Assembly (NCBI GenBank): GCA_905221605.1
Contig: CAJNDS010002255.1
Coordinates: 225,001-289,000 of the forward strand
Direction: 5' to 3'
Source: Symbiodinium natans
Lineage: Eukaryota; Sar; Dinophyceae; Suessiales; Symbiodiniaceae
Length of the DNA stretch: 64,000 nt
Each line of letters opens with the position of its first letter. The first letter of the stretch is position 1. The notes under the pieces are model-generated. The model was not told where the DNA came from. It saw only the letters and a list, made by a program, of their open reading frames with translations, and did no database searches. This document shows positions 11,302 through 22,087 of the stretch, piece after piece. The translations under genes were made by a program, and so were the position numbers.

Positions 11302-12065
11302 ACCCCCCCCCCCCCCTGTGGTGTGGTTGGGGGTTGGTTTTAGGGTTTTAGGGTTTAGGGTTTAGGGTTTAGGGTTTAGGGTTTTAGGGTTTTAGGGTTT
11401 TAGGGTTTTAGGGTTTAGGGTTTAGGGTTTAGGGTTTACGGTTTAGGGTTTTAGGGTTTAGGGTTTAGGGTTTAGGGTTTAGGGTTTAGGGTTTAGGGTT
11501 TAGGGTTTAGGGTTTTCCCCGCGGATGGGGTACTAAGATGATCCCCCCCCCCCCCGTGGTGTGGTTGGGGGTTGGTTTTAGGGTTAGGGTTTAGGGTTTT
11601 AGGGTTTTAGGGTTTAAGGTTTAAGACTTAAGGTTTAGGGTTTAGGGTTAGGGTTTAGGTTTTAGGGTTTAGGGTTTAGGGTTTAGGGTTTGGTTTAGGG
11701 TTTAGGGTTTAGGGTTTAGGGTTTAGGGACCGTAGAGTAGACTTGGGGGGGGGGGGATACCATGGGGGGGGGGGGGGGGGGGCCCAGGACGCTCGACGCT
11801 GAACCATATATACATATTACCATATATATACATATATAATTAAATATACATATATACATATATACATATATACATATATAATATACATATATATACATAT
11901 ATACATATATACATATATACATATATACATATATACATATATACATATATACATATATACATATATACATATATACATATATACATATACATATATACGG
12001 ATATATATATACACATATATATATATATGTCTATATATTTATATATATATATATATATATATTCA
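10861..12065. repeat. composite of (TATACATA)n, poly-C/poly-G and TTTAGGG arrays
   Basis: Left (TATACATA)n at 10,861-11,210; C-tracts with an embedded AATGGTACC at 11,260-11,320; TTTAGGG arrays at 11,338-11,513 and 11,575-11,728; G-tracts with an embedded ATACCATGG at 11,744-11,785; right (TATACATA)n at 11,815-12,065. The TGTGGTGTGGTTGGGGGTTGG segment is present twice (about 11,318 and 11,555). The ORFs here are repeat translations. Confidence 0.95.
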
Positions 12066-12089
12066 TTTTTATAGGTATTGTCGATTTTT

Positions 12090-13745
12090 ATTTTCTTGTT
12101 TCTGAATTTATTTTCCCAATTTCTATCTATATTTACATTTACATTTATTTATTCTTTTGCATATGCATATAGATTTACGTATCTGTGTATGCCTGTACTG
12201 GCCGAGACAGAACCGACAGTGAGGGCGGGGGGGGGGGCAGAGAAATCCTTTGATTCATTCTGGGGCTTGGACGTAGCCCTCTTCTGCCCCGAAGGAGACG
12301 ACGACCTCAGGGTGGTCAAGATCAGTGGCCAGGGGCGCCCCCTAAGTACTCTGAAAGTCTTGTAGTCTTGTGTTGTTACGTCGCTAAACCCTAAAAGAGC
12401 GGGATCCTCAAATCTTATTCCCTGAGTTACTCCCTAAACCCTATTCCCTAGACCCTACCGAGCGGGGCTTTTCGCTAAATCCTAAAGAATGGGGTTCCTA
12501 GTAGATGCCTTAAAACCCTCAAAAAACTAACCCTTTTCCCTAAGTCTTGTTCCGTATATCGTATTCACTTAGTCTTATTTCTTGTGATATTTGCCAATCC
12601 CTGAAGTGGAGGGGTCCCAAATCTTTAGTCCCTAAGTCCCAGGGAGTGCCCCTAAATCCTAAAAAACGAACCCAATTCCTATTCCCTAAGGCTTGTCGCT
12701 GAATCCTAAGGAGCGGGATCCCTGAATCTTATTCCCTGAATTTCTTTCCCTTAATCCTATTCTCTAAGCCCTAAAGAGGGGCGTCCTTAAATCCTAAAGA
12801 GGAGAGCCCCTGAATCCTGAAAGCAAATCCTATTTCCTACACCCTTTTCGCTAATCCCGAAAGAGTGGGATCCCGAAGTCTTCTTCCGCAAATCGTGTTC
12901 CATTAGTCTTCTTCCCCAAATCCTATTGCATAAACCATAAGACGGGTGGTCCTTAATTCCTAAAGAATAAGACCCTGTTCCCTAAATCCCTTTCGCTAAA
13001 TCCGAAGGAGCGGGATTCCTAAACCGAAGTCTCATTCCATAAGCCCTAAACCCAAGCCATAAAGAGGGGGGAGGGGGCCCTTAAATCCTAAGGTGAAGAG
13101 CCCCTAGAAAAAGCTCTTATATCTGCAAGAGCCAACTCTATTCCGTAAATCTTGTCGCTAAATCCAAAAGAGCAGGATCCCTAAATCTTATTCCCCTCAT
13201 GTTGTTCACTGAATCCTATTCCCTGAACCCTACTTCGAAATAACAGCCGAGGGAAATGAAGAATTTTGAAGGACCGCTCTTGGGACAACCTTTGGGCCTA
13301 ATGAGCCTCGGTGCTTTAGAACCCATTCTGCGCCACTGGCTTCTGTATTTAGCTTGTGCTAATGTGTGCGGCTTCAAACCAGACGGCCGGCTAAATGTTT
13401 GAGTACTTTAGCACATTTTCGTAACCTCCCATTGAAGTCGAATTCGTGAAGTGTATATGTATATATACCTGTTATGTATACATATATATATATATATGTA
13501 TTATGTATTTGCATTTATATTTATATGTATATGTATATTCTATTGATTCATGTCCATATGCATCTAGACTCTAGACTTAAGTATCTTTGCATGTCCATAC
13601 TGGCCGAGACAGAACACGCAGCGAGGGAGGGTCGGGACCTTTGATTCACTCTGGGGCTTGGACGTCGCTCTCTTCTGCCCCGAAGGAGACGACCTCAGGG
13701 TGCCCGAAATCAGGGGCCGGTGCCAAGGCCTCCGCGTCGCCCCCC
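12090..13745. repeat. direct duplication flanking a decayed ~150-bp tandem array
   Basis: A T/A-rich segment followed by GGCCGAGACAGAAC, TTCTGGGGCTTGGACGT and CTTCTGCCCCGAAGGAGACG occurs at about 12,090-12,340 and again at 13,450-13,745. Between them (12,380-13,245) a motif of the form TCGCTAAATCC-AAAGAGCGGGATCCC-TAAATCTTATTCCC recurs near 12,386, 12,694, 12,848, 12,988 and 13,146, with heavy divergence. I see no gene in the array. Confidence 0.8.
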
Positions 13746-13755
13746 TAGGAGTAAC

Positions 13756-14033
13756 CTGAAGAGCAACGAGGATCCCTTTTTGGGGTTCAAGGCGGCTCTT
13801 GGAGGGGAAACCCCTTGGCCTGAGCAAGAAAGGAATAAGGACCCCCCTGAAGCTGCCACAGCAACAGCACCCACTGGGTGGCGGGCACAGGTGTGGGCTT
13901 CTGACTTGGCCCCCTTGAAGCAGGCCGCCTCACGTTTCGGGACAACGGTACAAAGCACACACCACTCCCCTTGTGGCTTTATGGACCCGAAATCCACGAA
14001 TACGGTGCCATTGGAGCATGAAGTCTCGGCCAT
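13756..14033 (-). CDS. candidate first exon, unknown protein
   Basis: ATG at 14,033 in a good context (TAAGATGGCC) opens 92 codons ending at a CAG|GTTACT 5' splice site (13,755). Third positions are mostly G/C. The product is Cys-containing with FVDFGSIKPQGEWCVLC. A competing plus-strand frame covers the same DNA, so strand is uncertain; minus is preferred because it agrees with the neighbours. Confidence 0.38.
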
Positions 14034-14469
14034 CTTAGCCGAGAAGTTACACTGTCTATGTGGTTTGCTTAGCGTGGTCATCCTTGGTGTTGCGCATTGG
14101 TTGGATCTGCTGCTATTGCCTCTCTGCCCCTGTTCTCTGAACAGCATACACACAAACCGTAAAAGACCTGATCGCTTGACTGATTGTGCTTGAACATGTG
14201 CTTGTTGTTCCTGCCGTGGCTAGACCTCTAGACCGCACCGACATCTCATCGGCATAACTGCAAGTTGCAAGTCTAAGCTTCATGACTTTGAAGAAGCATT
14301 GGAGCTCATAAATTTTGGAGCTTAACGACACCAACTGCCGCTCAATCATCGTGCTCACGGCGAAAAGTTTTTGGAGTAACTAAGAAAACCGGGCCCTCTC
14401 TGTTGTATGCACACGTCCGCCGCCTTCCCAACAAAACAATGCCGTTAAGAAAATAAACACAAAAAATGC

Positions 14470-15844
14470 ATTGAGGCCCCCCACTCGGCTGGTGAGGCGG
14501 GCATCTGGCCAGGGATGTCCTCCGCCAGGGACCTGGGGCCCCCGAGGACTTCTGGGCAGCGGCTTTGCTTGTCCATAGTGTTGTTGGTTGTTTTTGTGTT
14601 TTTTTTTTTTTTTTTGGGGGGGGGGGGGAGTTGGGATACTAAACCCTTTAAACACCCTAACTATACACCCAAAAAAACCGACGAGCATGTAAACCCTATA
14701 AGCCCTATACACCCTATAGAGGCTATAAGCCCTCTGAGAGACCCTATGTATTGGGGCCACCGGGTCTTGGAAAAGCTGGCCATACCCCCGGGGCTCTCTT
14801 CCGGTGTCTGCTGAACTCAGCACGGCTTGGGCGCACGCACTCCGGCGGCCGTTTGGTGAGTGGATTCCGGATCAGCCTGGCCCCAAACCCTAAACCCTAA
14901 ACCCTAAACCCTAAACCCTAGACCCTAAACCCTAAACCCTAAACCCTAAACCCTAAACCCTAAACCCTAAACCCTAAACCCTAAACCCTAAACCCTAAAC
15001 CCTAAACCCTAAACCCTAAACCCTAAACCCTAAACCCTAAACCCAGCACTGCTTAACGGCAGGCAAGGGCGTGAGGGACTGTAGGGTTCCATGTTGGGCA
15101 GAACGATGCCGGAGGCCCCCGCTGCCTTGCTCTGGGCTGCCTTCGCCTGCCTGGCAGAGCAATCCCTCAGGTTTGGGGTTTCAGGGTGGGAGGGTTGAGG
15201 GGTTTAGGGTGTTGGGGTGGGAGGTTTAGAAGGTTTGGGATTCTGGGGATCTCGGGTTAGGCTTCCAGGGCTTAGACAGGTAACACCTTAAACCTTAACC
15301 CCTAACAACCCCACAGCCACACCATCTGTCACACCCGGCCTTTTGAGGCGTACAGGCTGGGTACGATCTTTCGTGGCCGTGATCACAGCCTTGTCCTCTC
15401 CTGCACATAACATCGTGAAGGCTTTAGGGCAACCGTCAACCCTAAACCCAAAAGTGATGAAGCCCAAAACCCTTAAAACCCTTAAAACCCTAAAAGCCTG
15501 AAAGCCTGAAAGCCTGAAGCCCTATAAACCCTGGTAAGGTATTGGGATGCTCAGCCGTAGCAACTGACAGTGGCGGCCACCTGTGTTCCTTGCAGCAGCT
15601 TTCTCCATCGCCTGTGCAGGCGCTTCATGCCAGCACTGGCTGTCACAGCTTCCAATATCTTTAGGGTTTAGGGTTTAGGGTTTAGGGTTTAGGGTTTAGG
15701 GTTTAGGGTTTAGGGTTTAGGGTTTAGGGTTTAGGCTTTAGGCTTTAGGCTTTAGGCTTTAGGCTTTAGGGTTTAGGGTTTAGGGTTTAGGGTATGCGTA
15801 TACACGCTCACTTTCCAGGCCTTGTCACTAAACAGGGTCGCCAT
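14470..15844 (-). CDS. exon cluster of a multi-exon gene, unknown protein
   Basis: A candidate start exon (15,844-15,812, preceded by CTGCAG, followed by GTGAGC) encodes MATLFSDKAWK. Further minus-strand exon-like segments are at about 15,650-15,540 (MKRLHRRWRKLLQG), 15,424-15,300 (GEDKAVITATKDRTQPVRLK), 15,168-15,047 (ASGIVLPNMEPYSPSR), 14,810-14,750 and 14,570-14,480 (SLAEDIPGQMPASPAEW). CCCTAAA or TTTAGGG arrays lie between consecutive segments (15,661-15,793 and 14,884-15,044). I could not fix all phases, so the segments may belong to more than one transcript. At 15,105-15,170 the plus strand is also open. Confidence 0.35.
14598..14631. repeat. poly-T / poly-G tract
   Basis: T20 joined to G12-13: the C(n)A(n) junction in reverse orientation. 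Confidence 0.9.
14884..15044. repeat. CCCTAAA array (about 23 units)
   Basis: A near-perfect run with one GACCCTAAAC variant near 14,930. It lies between two minus-strand exon-like segments. Confidence 0.97.
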
Positions 15845-16041
15845 CTGCAGGGATCCCCCAGCCTCCCACCCTGCTTGGGGCTACTAGTGACAGCTACGCT
15901 GCTGAGCCGAGCGGAGCCGCGAGTTTAGGGTTTAGGGTTTTGGGTTTAGGGTTTAGGGTTTAGGGTTTAGGGTTTAGTGTTTAGGGTTTAGGGTTTAGGG
16001 TTTAGGGTTTAGGGTTTGGGGTTTAGGGTTTAGGGTTTAGG
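15661..16041. repeat. two TTTAGGG arrays
   Basis: 15,661-15,793 (with five GCTTTAG variants) and 15,923-16,041, separated by the candidate start exon at 15,812-15,844. Confidence 0.95.
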
Positions 16042-17784
16042 GAAATTAGCTTTGAGCTGTTAACCACGAAGTACAAGTCACAAACTTGCTCCGCAAATAC
16101 GTATATACGTTACCTGGGGACTTGAATGCTGGGGAAAAAGAGCTGCCTAAAACCTCTACGCCCTCTACACGCTTGAAAACTCCCGAACTCTTCCATCCCC
16201 AAGACCTGAACCCCCACCACACCCTACCTACCCCCCCCCCACCCACCCTACCCCGCCACAACCGCAAACCCGCCTGGAGCCTTCCACACCCGCCCGGGGC
16301 GGTGGGCAAAACCTCTGGCTGCACTTGGGTTTCAGACTTCAGGACTTCGCTATTGCTCGAGGTTTGAAGTTCCGGGGCGTCGGGCTCTGGGATTCAGCTT
16401 CTCTCTAGGATTCGGGGGTTGGTCCTGTCAGGGCTGTGGGGTTACATGTTTTGAAGGTTTCAGCTTGTTGTTATGGGGCTCTGCCAGATAGCGGCTAGCA
16501 AGTTGAGGGGGCTCTCAGTTGAGGCGCTCTGCTTTGCAGCTATTCCCACTTCCGAGAGACGTCCGAGCCCGTGCAGTCTCTCTCAGCAGCCGGCGCAGCT
16601 TTGAGAAGCAACATTGTGTCCATCTTGGTTTTGGCCGCTGCAACAAGACCTTCACAACATCTGGTGAGCGAAGCGGGGCGGGGCGGGGGCCGAGGGGGGG
16701 GAGGGGGGGGCGCCCCATACGGGAGCCCCCATACCAGGGACAATTCATTCAAGAGATCTTGTGCAAAAAAACTCCCCAGCTCAGGACCACGCCAGCAGAA
16801 ATACCAACTCCTGCCAGGCACAGCTTTCATCCTTAAACAAAGCCCTAGATTCCGTCCTGAGATGCTTGGGACAAAACCTGCAGCACCCAAGATGGCCCAT
16901 ACCCCCCCCCCTCCCTCCACCATCTTCAAAGGTGGCCTGCCACTCACATCAGCACCCATGCATTGGAACCATGCGCTGACAGATGCTCCCCAGACATTAA
17001 CCTACAATAAGCAGCACACTCGAGCCAAAGGCGGGCAAGTGGAGCTGGTTTCGGGGTGTGGAGTCCGGACTCATAGGGTTTCTGGGGCTTCTTAGGGTAA
17101 AGAGGGTTTAGGACTCTAGGACTCACAAGCAGCTTCAGGATTCAGGTGCTGATGAACCATGGCCTCATGGGCAGGCTCAACACATACCGCCTTTGAACAA
17201 AAAAAGGCCTCAGCACCCCTCCTGAGTTGCCCCGCATTTGTGCTGAGCAACTTCCTCTCTTGGCCCTTGAGGGGATCTGCATAGCATTCGACGCGTACAG
17301 GCCAAAGCAGCGGTTGTTCAGTTGTACACTGCCACACCCGTGGAAACTCCAAACTCTTCCAGCACTGTCGGAGAACGGCGGTCCGGCCCCGCTCTTGGAG
17401 AGGAGAAGTCTAGGGCGATCAATCATCAGCACATGTTGTACAATGCTTGGCCTTCCCTGTTGCGGAACCACAAACAACAAGACAGAGCTTCAACTCGGAC
17501 GTCACATCCAGCAGAACACTTGCTTTGGGGTCTCGAAGAAATGCCTTCTTGTCTCCATGTACAAAGAACTCAGATACCGGAAGCGCCAGATTGTGTTTGC
17601 GGAACTGCTCAAAACATCCTTTAACCACGGCGGCAGTGCCCTCAATGGATCATGGAGCTGTCAACGCCCTTTGCAGCTCTAGCTGTGTCGGGCTCCAGAC
17701 TCCACTGTAGAAGCAGCAATTTGCCAGTTGCACACTGCCCCGCTCGAAGAAACGCCAAACTCTTCCAGCAACTGCCGGAGCGTG
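16042..17784. other. GC-rich spacer; left end of the segmental duplication
   Basis: Contains a minus-strand exon-like segment (16,346-16,289, followed by GTGTGG). At 16,545-16,670 both strands have a plausible exon with good splice sites, and I cannot decide between them. From about 16,855 the DNA is homologous to 22,640 onward. A block at 17,300-17,400 is repeated at 17,690-17,790 and at 23,510-23,620. Confidence 0.5.
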
Positions 17785-20700
17785 CTAGGGTGGCAACTGT
17801 AGGGTCTCCGCCTCCTCCAATCGCCCTCGGGCCTGGAGCAGCCCTGCAAGGTTGTTGATGCTGGTGAGGGTGTGAGGGTGGTCAGCACCCAGCTTGGCAC
17901 GGCGGCCGTTCAAGGCCTCGCGGTATAAGGGCTCCGCCTCCTCCAGTCGCCCTGTGTCCTTGAGCAGCATTGCAAGGTTGTTGATGCTGGTGAGGGTCGC
18001 CGGGTGATCATCACCCAGTCTGGCACGGCGGGCGTGTAAGGCCTCGCGGTACATGGTCTCCGCCTCTTCCAGTCGCCCTCTGGCCTTGAGCAGCCCTGCC
18101 AGGTTGCTGATGCTAGCGAGGGTGCTAGGGTGGTCATCACCAAGACAAGCACGTTGGCCATGCAAGGCCTCGCGGAATAAGGGCTCCGCCTCTTCCAGTT
18201 GCCCTCTGGCTTTGAGCAGCGATGCCAGGTTGTTGATGCTGAGGAGGGTGCTAGGGTGGTCATCACCTTGCTTAGCACGGCGGGCGTGCAAGGCCTCGCG
18301 GTATAAGGGCTCTGCCTCCTCCAGTCGCCCTCTGGCCTGGAGCAGCCCTGCAAGGTTGTTGATGCTGGTGAGGGTGTGAGGGTGGTCAGCACCCAGCTTG
18401 GCACGGCGGCCGTTCAAGGCCTCGCGGTATAAGGGCTCCGCCTCCTCCAGTTGCCCTGTGTCCTTGAGCAGCACTGCAAGGTTGTTGATGCTGGTGAGGG
18501 TCGCAGGGTGATCATCACCCAGTCTGGCACGGCGGGCGTGTAAGGCCTCGCGGTACATGGTCTCCGCCTCTTCCAGTCGCCCTCTGGCCTTGAGCAGCCC
18601 TGCCAGGTTGCTGATGCTGGCGAGGGTGCTAGGGTGGTCATCACCAAGACAGGCACGTTGGCCATGCAAGGCCTCGCGGAATAAGGGCTCCGCCTCTTCC
18701 AGTTGCCCTCTGGCGTTGAGCAGCGATGCCAGGTTGTTGATGCTGAGGAGGGTGCTAGGGTGATCATGACCCAGTCTGACGCGGCGGCCATGCAAGGCCT
18801 CGCGGTACATGTTTTCCGCCTCTTCCAGTTTCCCTCTGACCTCGAGCAGCGTTCCGACGCTGTTGATGCTGACAAGGGTGTCAGGGTGATCATGACCCAG
18901 TCTGGCACGGCGGCCATGCAAGGCCTCGCGGTATAAGGGCTCCGCCTCCTCCAGTTGCCCTGTGTCCTTGAGCAGCACTGCAAGGTTGTTGATGCTGGTG
19001 AGGGTCGCCGGGTGATCATCACCCAGTCTGGCACGGCGGGCGTGTAAGGCCTCGCGGTACATGGTCTCCGCCTCTTCCAGTCGCCCTCTGGCCTTGAGCA
19101 GCCCTGCCAGGTTGCTGATGCTGGCGAGGGTGCTAGGGTGGTCATCACCAAGACAGGCACGTTGGCCATGCAAGGCCTCGCGGAATAAGGGCTCCGCCTC
19201 TTCCAGTTGCCCTCTGGCGTTGAGCAGCGATGCCAGGTTGTTGATGCTGAGGAGGGTGCTAGGGTGGTCATCACCTTGCTTAGCACGGCTTGCGTGCAAG
19301 GCCTCGCGGTACAAGCGCTCTGCCTCCTCCAGTCGCCCTCTGGCCTGGAGCAGCCCTGCAAGGTTGTTGATGCTGGTGAGGGTGTGAGGGTGGTCAGCAC
19401 CCAGCTTGGCACGGCGGCCGTTCAAGGCCTCGCGGTATAAGGGCTCCGCCTCCTCCAGTTGCCCTGTGTCCTTGAGCAGCACTGCAAGGTTGTTGATGCT
19501 GGTGAGGGTCGCAGGGTGATCATCACCCAGTCTGGCACGGCGGGCGTGTAAGGCCTCGCGGTACATGGTCTCCGCCTCTTCCAGTCGCCCTCTGGCCTTG
19601 AGCAGCCCTGCCAGGTTGCTGATGCTGGCGAGGGTGCTAGGGTGGTCATCACCAAGACAGGCACGTTGGCCATGCAAGGCCTCGCGGAATAAGGGCTCCG
19701 CCTCTTCCAGTTGCCCTCTGGCGTTGAGCAGCGATGCCAGGTTGTTGATGCTGAGGAGGGTGCTAGGGTGATCATGACCCAGTCTGACGCGGCGGCCATG
19801 CAAGGCCTCGCGGTACATGGTTTCCGCCTCTTCCAGTTTCCCTCTGGCCTCGAGCAGCGTTCCGACGCTGTTGATGCTGACAAGGGTGTCAGGGTGATCA
19901 TGACCCAGTCTGGCACGGCGGCCATGCAAGGCCTCGCGGAATAAGGGTTCCGCCTCTTCCAGTCGCCCTCTGGCTTTGAGCAACTCTGCAAGGTTGCAAA
20001 TGCTTCTGAGGGTGCTAGGGTGATCATCACCTTGCTTGGCACGGCGGGCGTGCAAGGCCTCGCGGTATAACGGCTCCGCCTCTTCCAGTCGCCCTTTGGC
20101 CTTGAGCAGCCCTGCAAGGTTGTTGATGTTTGCGAGTGTGTCAGGGTGGTCATCACCAAGACTGGCACGGTAGCCACACAAGGCCTCACGGTATAAGGGC
20201 TCCGCCTCCTCCAGCCGCCCTCTGGCCTTGAGCAGCCCGGCGAGGTCGTTGATGCATGCCAACGTTTTACTACTTTCACTTCCAAACTGGGCGTGGCGTC
20301 CCGCCAGGCATTCCCTCCAAAGCATCTCAGCTTCCTCGTATAAGGAGCGTCGCGCCAACCTACGTGCGAGCTCAAACATGCAGGACAGCGTGGCTGTGTC
20401 CACATCGCCCCTGGTCTCACGAAGGTGTGCCAAGCGCAGCTTCAGCAGTTGCAGCACACCATCTGCTCCAGCTGAGGCGTTCTGAACTTCACCAAAGGAG
20501 TTCTCCACCCGCAGCACGAAGATGTCGCGGTCACGGTGCACTGGGCGACCCTTGTAGTCCTCACCCAGGCCGATGGGGCGCTCCGCGCCCGTTGCAGGAT
20601 CGCACAGAGTCTTTTCTGTCATGTCCGGCGTTTGCCGTTCGAAGATATTGTATGCCACTGCTTTCGGAGCCAGGATCGGCACGCAGAATGCAGCCCGGTG

Positions 20701-21357
20701 GCCCTGCGGATTGGCATCGCCCCATTCTCGCACGACCCGCTCGGACTCCTCATCGCTGGCGGACAGCGGGCTGCCGTTGCTGTAGTTGTTCAGCAGAATT
20801 CGAGTTCGCGAGCCCCACACCGCGGGCTCGTGCTGGGTGCCATAGACGCCCTTGCCGAAGTGAGCCCGTGAGTCTGCCAGGGATGCGAAGAGCTCGGCGG
20901 CCGTTTGATCCAGGTTTGCCACGTTCTGGAACGCGAGCTCGTTGGTGTAGTGGTAGATGACGACGAGGTCATCATTGCCCCTATCGTCACTCGCAGCCTG
21001 GAGGTCTCGCAGATCAAAGGCATGGCGCCACAGGTGCACCGGACCATCCGGGCAATCGTACCTGAAGGTGTAAAGCTCGCCGACGGAATCCGTCTTATAC
21101 TCCGTGCCTCCGTAGAGCTTCCCTTTCTGGTAGGGGCCCATAAAGTACCGGGACATGTCACCCGGCTCACTGTGCTGGGGCGCCTGGATGCCAGTGGGGT
21201 GCACCTCTGCTCCTACGGACGGGAGCGCGTGCAGTGCTGAGGACAGCTTGCTAGTCTCATCCTGAGACAGGCTTTGCACAAAGTCGTCGAGCTCTTGTTG
21301 CGTAACGCTGGCGAAATGCTCCCTGTGAGCGGCGACATTGGATGCACCAGCTCCCAT
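17785..21357 (-). CDS. ART-like domain fused to ~20 kinesin-light-chain-type TPRs
   Basis: Intronless, 1,190 residues from ATG at 21,357; an in-frame GTG nine bases upstream is unlikely to be used in a eukaryote. The N-terminus MGAGAS fits the N-myristoylation pattern (Gly2, Ser6), suggesting membrane attachment. Residues about 60-290 form a globular domain with YHYTNELAFQNV (His136-Tyr-Thr138) and HFGKGVYGTQHEP (about 167-179). This resembles the H-Y-T and G-x-G-x-Y pattern of HYD1-type ADP-ribosyltransferases; the assignment is tentative. From about residue 355 to the end there are some 20 repeats of 42 residues with the DDHPxTLxSINNLAxLL-LEEAEPLYREAL consensus of kinesin-light-chain/TPR_12 proteins, which bind other proteins. 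The last repeat is cut short before TGA/TAA-type termination at 17,785. Function is probably signalling or scaffolding, with catalysis unproven. It could also be a pure scaffold if the N-terminal domain is inactive. Confidence 0.88.
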   Translation of the reverse strand: MGAGASNVAAHREHFASVTQQELDDFVQSLSQDETSKLSSALHALPSVGAEVHPTGIQAPQHSEPGDMSRYFMGPYQKGKLYGGTEYKTDSVGELYTFRYDCPDGPVHLWRHAFDLRDLQAASDDRGNDDLVVIYHYTNELAFQNVANLDQTAAELFASLADSRAHFGKGVYGTQHEPAVWGSRTRILLNNYSNGSPLSASDEESERVVREWGDANPQGHRAAFCVPILAPKAVAYNIFERQTPDMTEKTLCDPATGAERPIGLGEDYKGRPVHRDRDIFVLRVENSFGEVQNASAGADGVLQLLKLRLAHLRETRGDVDTATLSCMFELARRLARRSLYEEAEMLWRECLAGRHAQFGSESSKTLACINDLAGLLKARGRLEEAEPLYREALCGYRASLGDDHPDTLANINNLAGLLKAKGRLEEAEPLYREALHARRAKQGDDHPSTLRSICNLAELLKARGRLEEAEPLFREALHGRRARLGHDHPDTLVSINSVGTLLEARGKLEEAETMYREALHGRRVRLGHDHPSTLLSINNLASLLNARGQLEEAEPLFREALHGQRACLGDDHPSTLASISNLAGLLKARGRLEEAETMYREALHARRARLGDDHPATLTSINNLAVLLKDTGQLEEAEPLYREALNGRRAKLGADHPHTLTSINNLAGLLQARGRLEEAERLYREALHASRAKQGDDHPSTLLSINNLASLLNARGQLEEAEPLFREALHGQRACLGDDHPSTLASISNLAGLLKARGRLEEAETMYREALHARRARLGDDHPATLTSINNLAVLLKDTGQLEEAEPLYREALHGRRARLGHDHPDTLVSINSVGTLLEVRGKLEEAENMYREALHGRRVRLGHDHPSTLLSINNLASLLNARGQLEEAEPLFREALHGQRACLGDDHPSTLASISNLAGLLKARGRLEEAETMYREALHARRARLGDDHPATLTSINNLAVLLKDTGQLEEAEPLYREALNGRRAKLGADHPHTLTSINNLAGLLQARGRLEEAEPLYREALHARRAKQGDDHPSTLLSINNLASLLKARGQLEEAEPLFREALHGQRACLGDDHPSTLASISNLAGLLKARGRLEEAETMYREALHARRARLGDDHPATLTSINNLAMLLKDTGRLEEAEPLYREALNGRRAKLGADHPHTLTSINNLAGLLQARGRLEEAETLQLPP
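17900..20240 (-). repeat. 126-bp coding repeats with 504-bp and 1,008-bp higher-order periods
   Basis: Each TPR is 126 bp. Identical multi-repeat blocks recur with 504-bp steps (frames beginning at 18,053, 18,557, 19,061 and 19,565) and the eight-repeat block at 18,414-19,412 matches 19,422-20,420 with a 1,008-bp offset. Repeats 3-10 therefore pair with repeats 11-18. Confidence 0.95.
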
Positions 21358-21366
21358 GGCAGGCAC

Positions 21367-22080
21367 GAGGCTTCCTTTTCAAAAGCACCTAGTCAAAAAG
21401 AATCTACAGCAGAACTCTTAGTCTGCTTACCCAAGATTCGATGAAAACTTCAAAGCAAGGCCTATTTTGGACTTCACCGGTGGGTTCCGTGCAGTGCTGT
21501 ACCAAGCCGAAGAGTGAGGATTCGGCGACTAGAGCTGTGTCTCAAAAACGACACCCTCAAGCATGAATACACGATGTCCAAGGCAAACAAGTCAGTCAAC
21601 AAGACATTCTGGCAAAGGACCCTGACACTACCCATGTCACTGCACATCATCGCTGATTCCGGTTGTAGCCCCACAATCTCGGGGGCCTGAAGCCCAAACC
21701 TGCGCAGAATCTTACGTCACGATGATGCGGTAAGGTGCACGCTTGTAGGATTCTGTAGAAGAGAAATGAAGAATACGATGTTTCGGGTTTGGCGTTCATG
21801 CGCCGATGCTTGAATCCAACAAATCCTGCAGGAGCACCACCTTGGCGCCTGTACCCCCCTGAAAATTCTGGACTTCACGTCCGTTCGGGCGAATCTGTAC
21901 GATCGAAATGGAACGATGGCTTGTTGCTACTCACTTGCTTGAGGAGCGGGGTCCATCCATCAGAAACACCTAGTGTCACCAGCACTTCTCATCCCCACTC
22001 GGCCCTCGCAAGGGGCAAAACCGAACAGAAGCACGCAACCTGCCTGAACCCACGTCCTTGACCTGAAGAGACCCCCAAAC
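21367..22080. other. upstream flank of the TPR gene, duplicated at 25,060-25,700
   Basis: Unique 5' flanking DNA. The matching stretch in unit 2 is well conserved, including AAGCATGAA and GATGATGCGGTAAGGTGCAC. No further gene seen. Confidence 0.6.
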
Positions 22081-22087
22081 TAAGTGC

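Noticed and set aside
16545-16670. Plus-strand exon with CGTGCAG and GTGAGC sites
   Set aside because: An equally good minus-strand reading exists; without RNA data neither is listed as a gene.
17910-20420. Long minus-strand ORFs (164 and two of 332 codons) and plus-strand Ser/Leu-rich ORFs overlapping the TPR gene
   Set aside because: They are out-of-frame shadows of the 126-bp repeats.
21358-21366. Start of the TPR protein nine bases further upstream
   Set aside because: That codon is GTG. The ATG at 21,357 gives the myristoylation-type N-terminus and is preferred.
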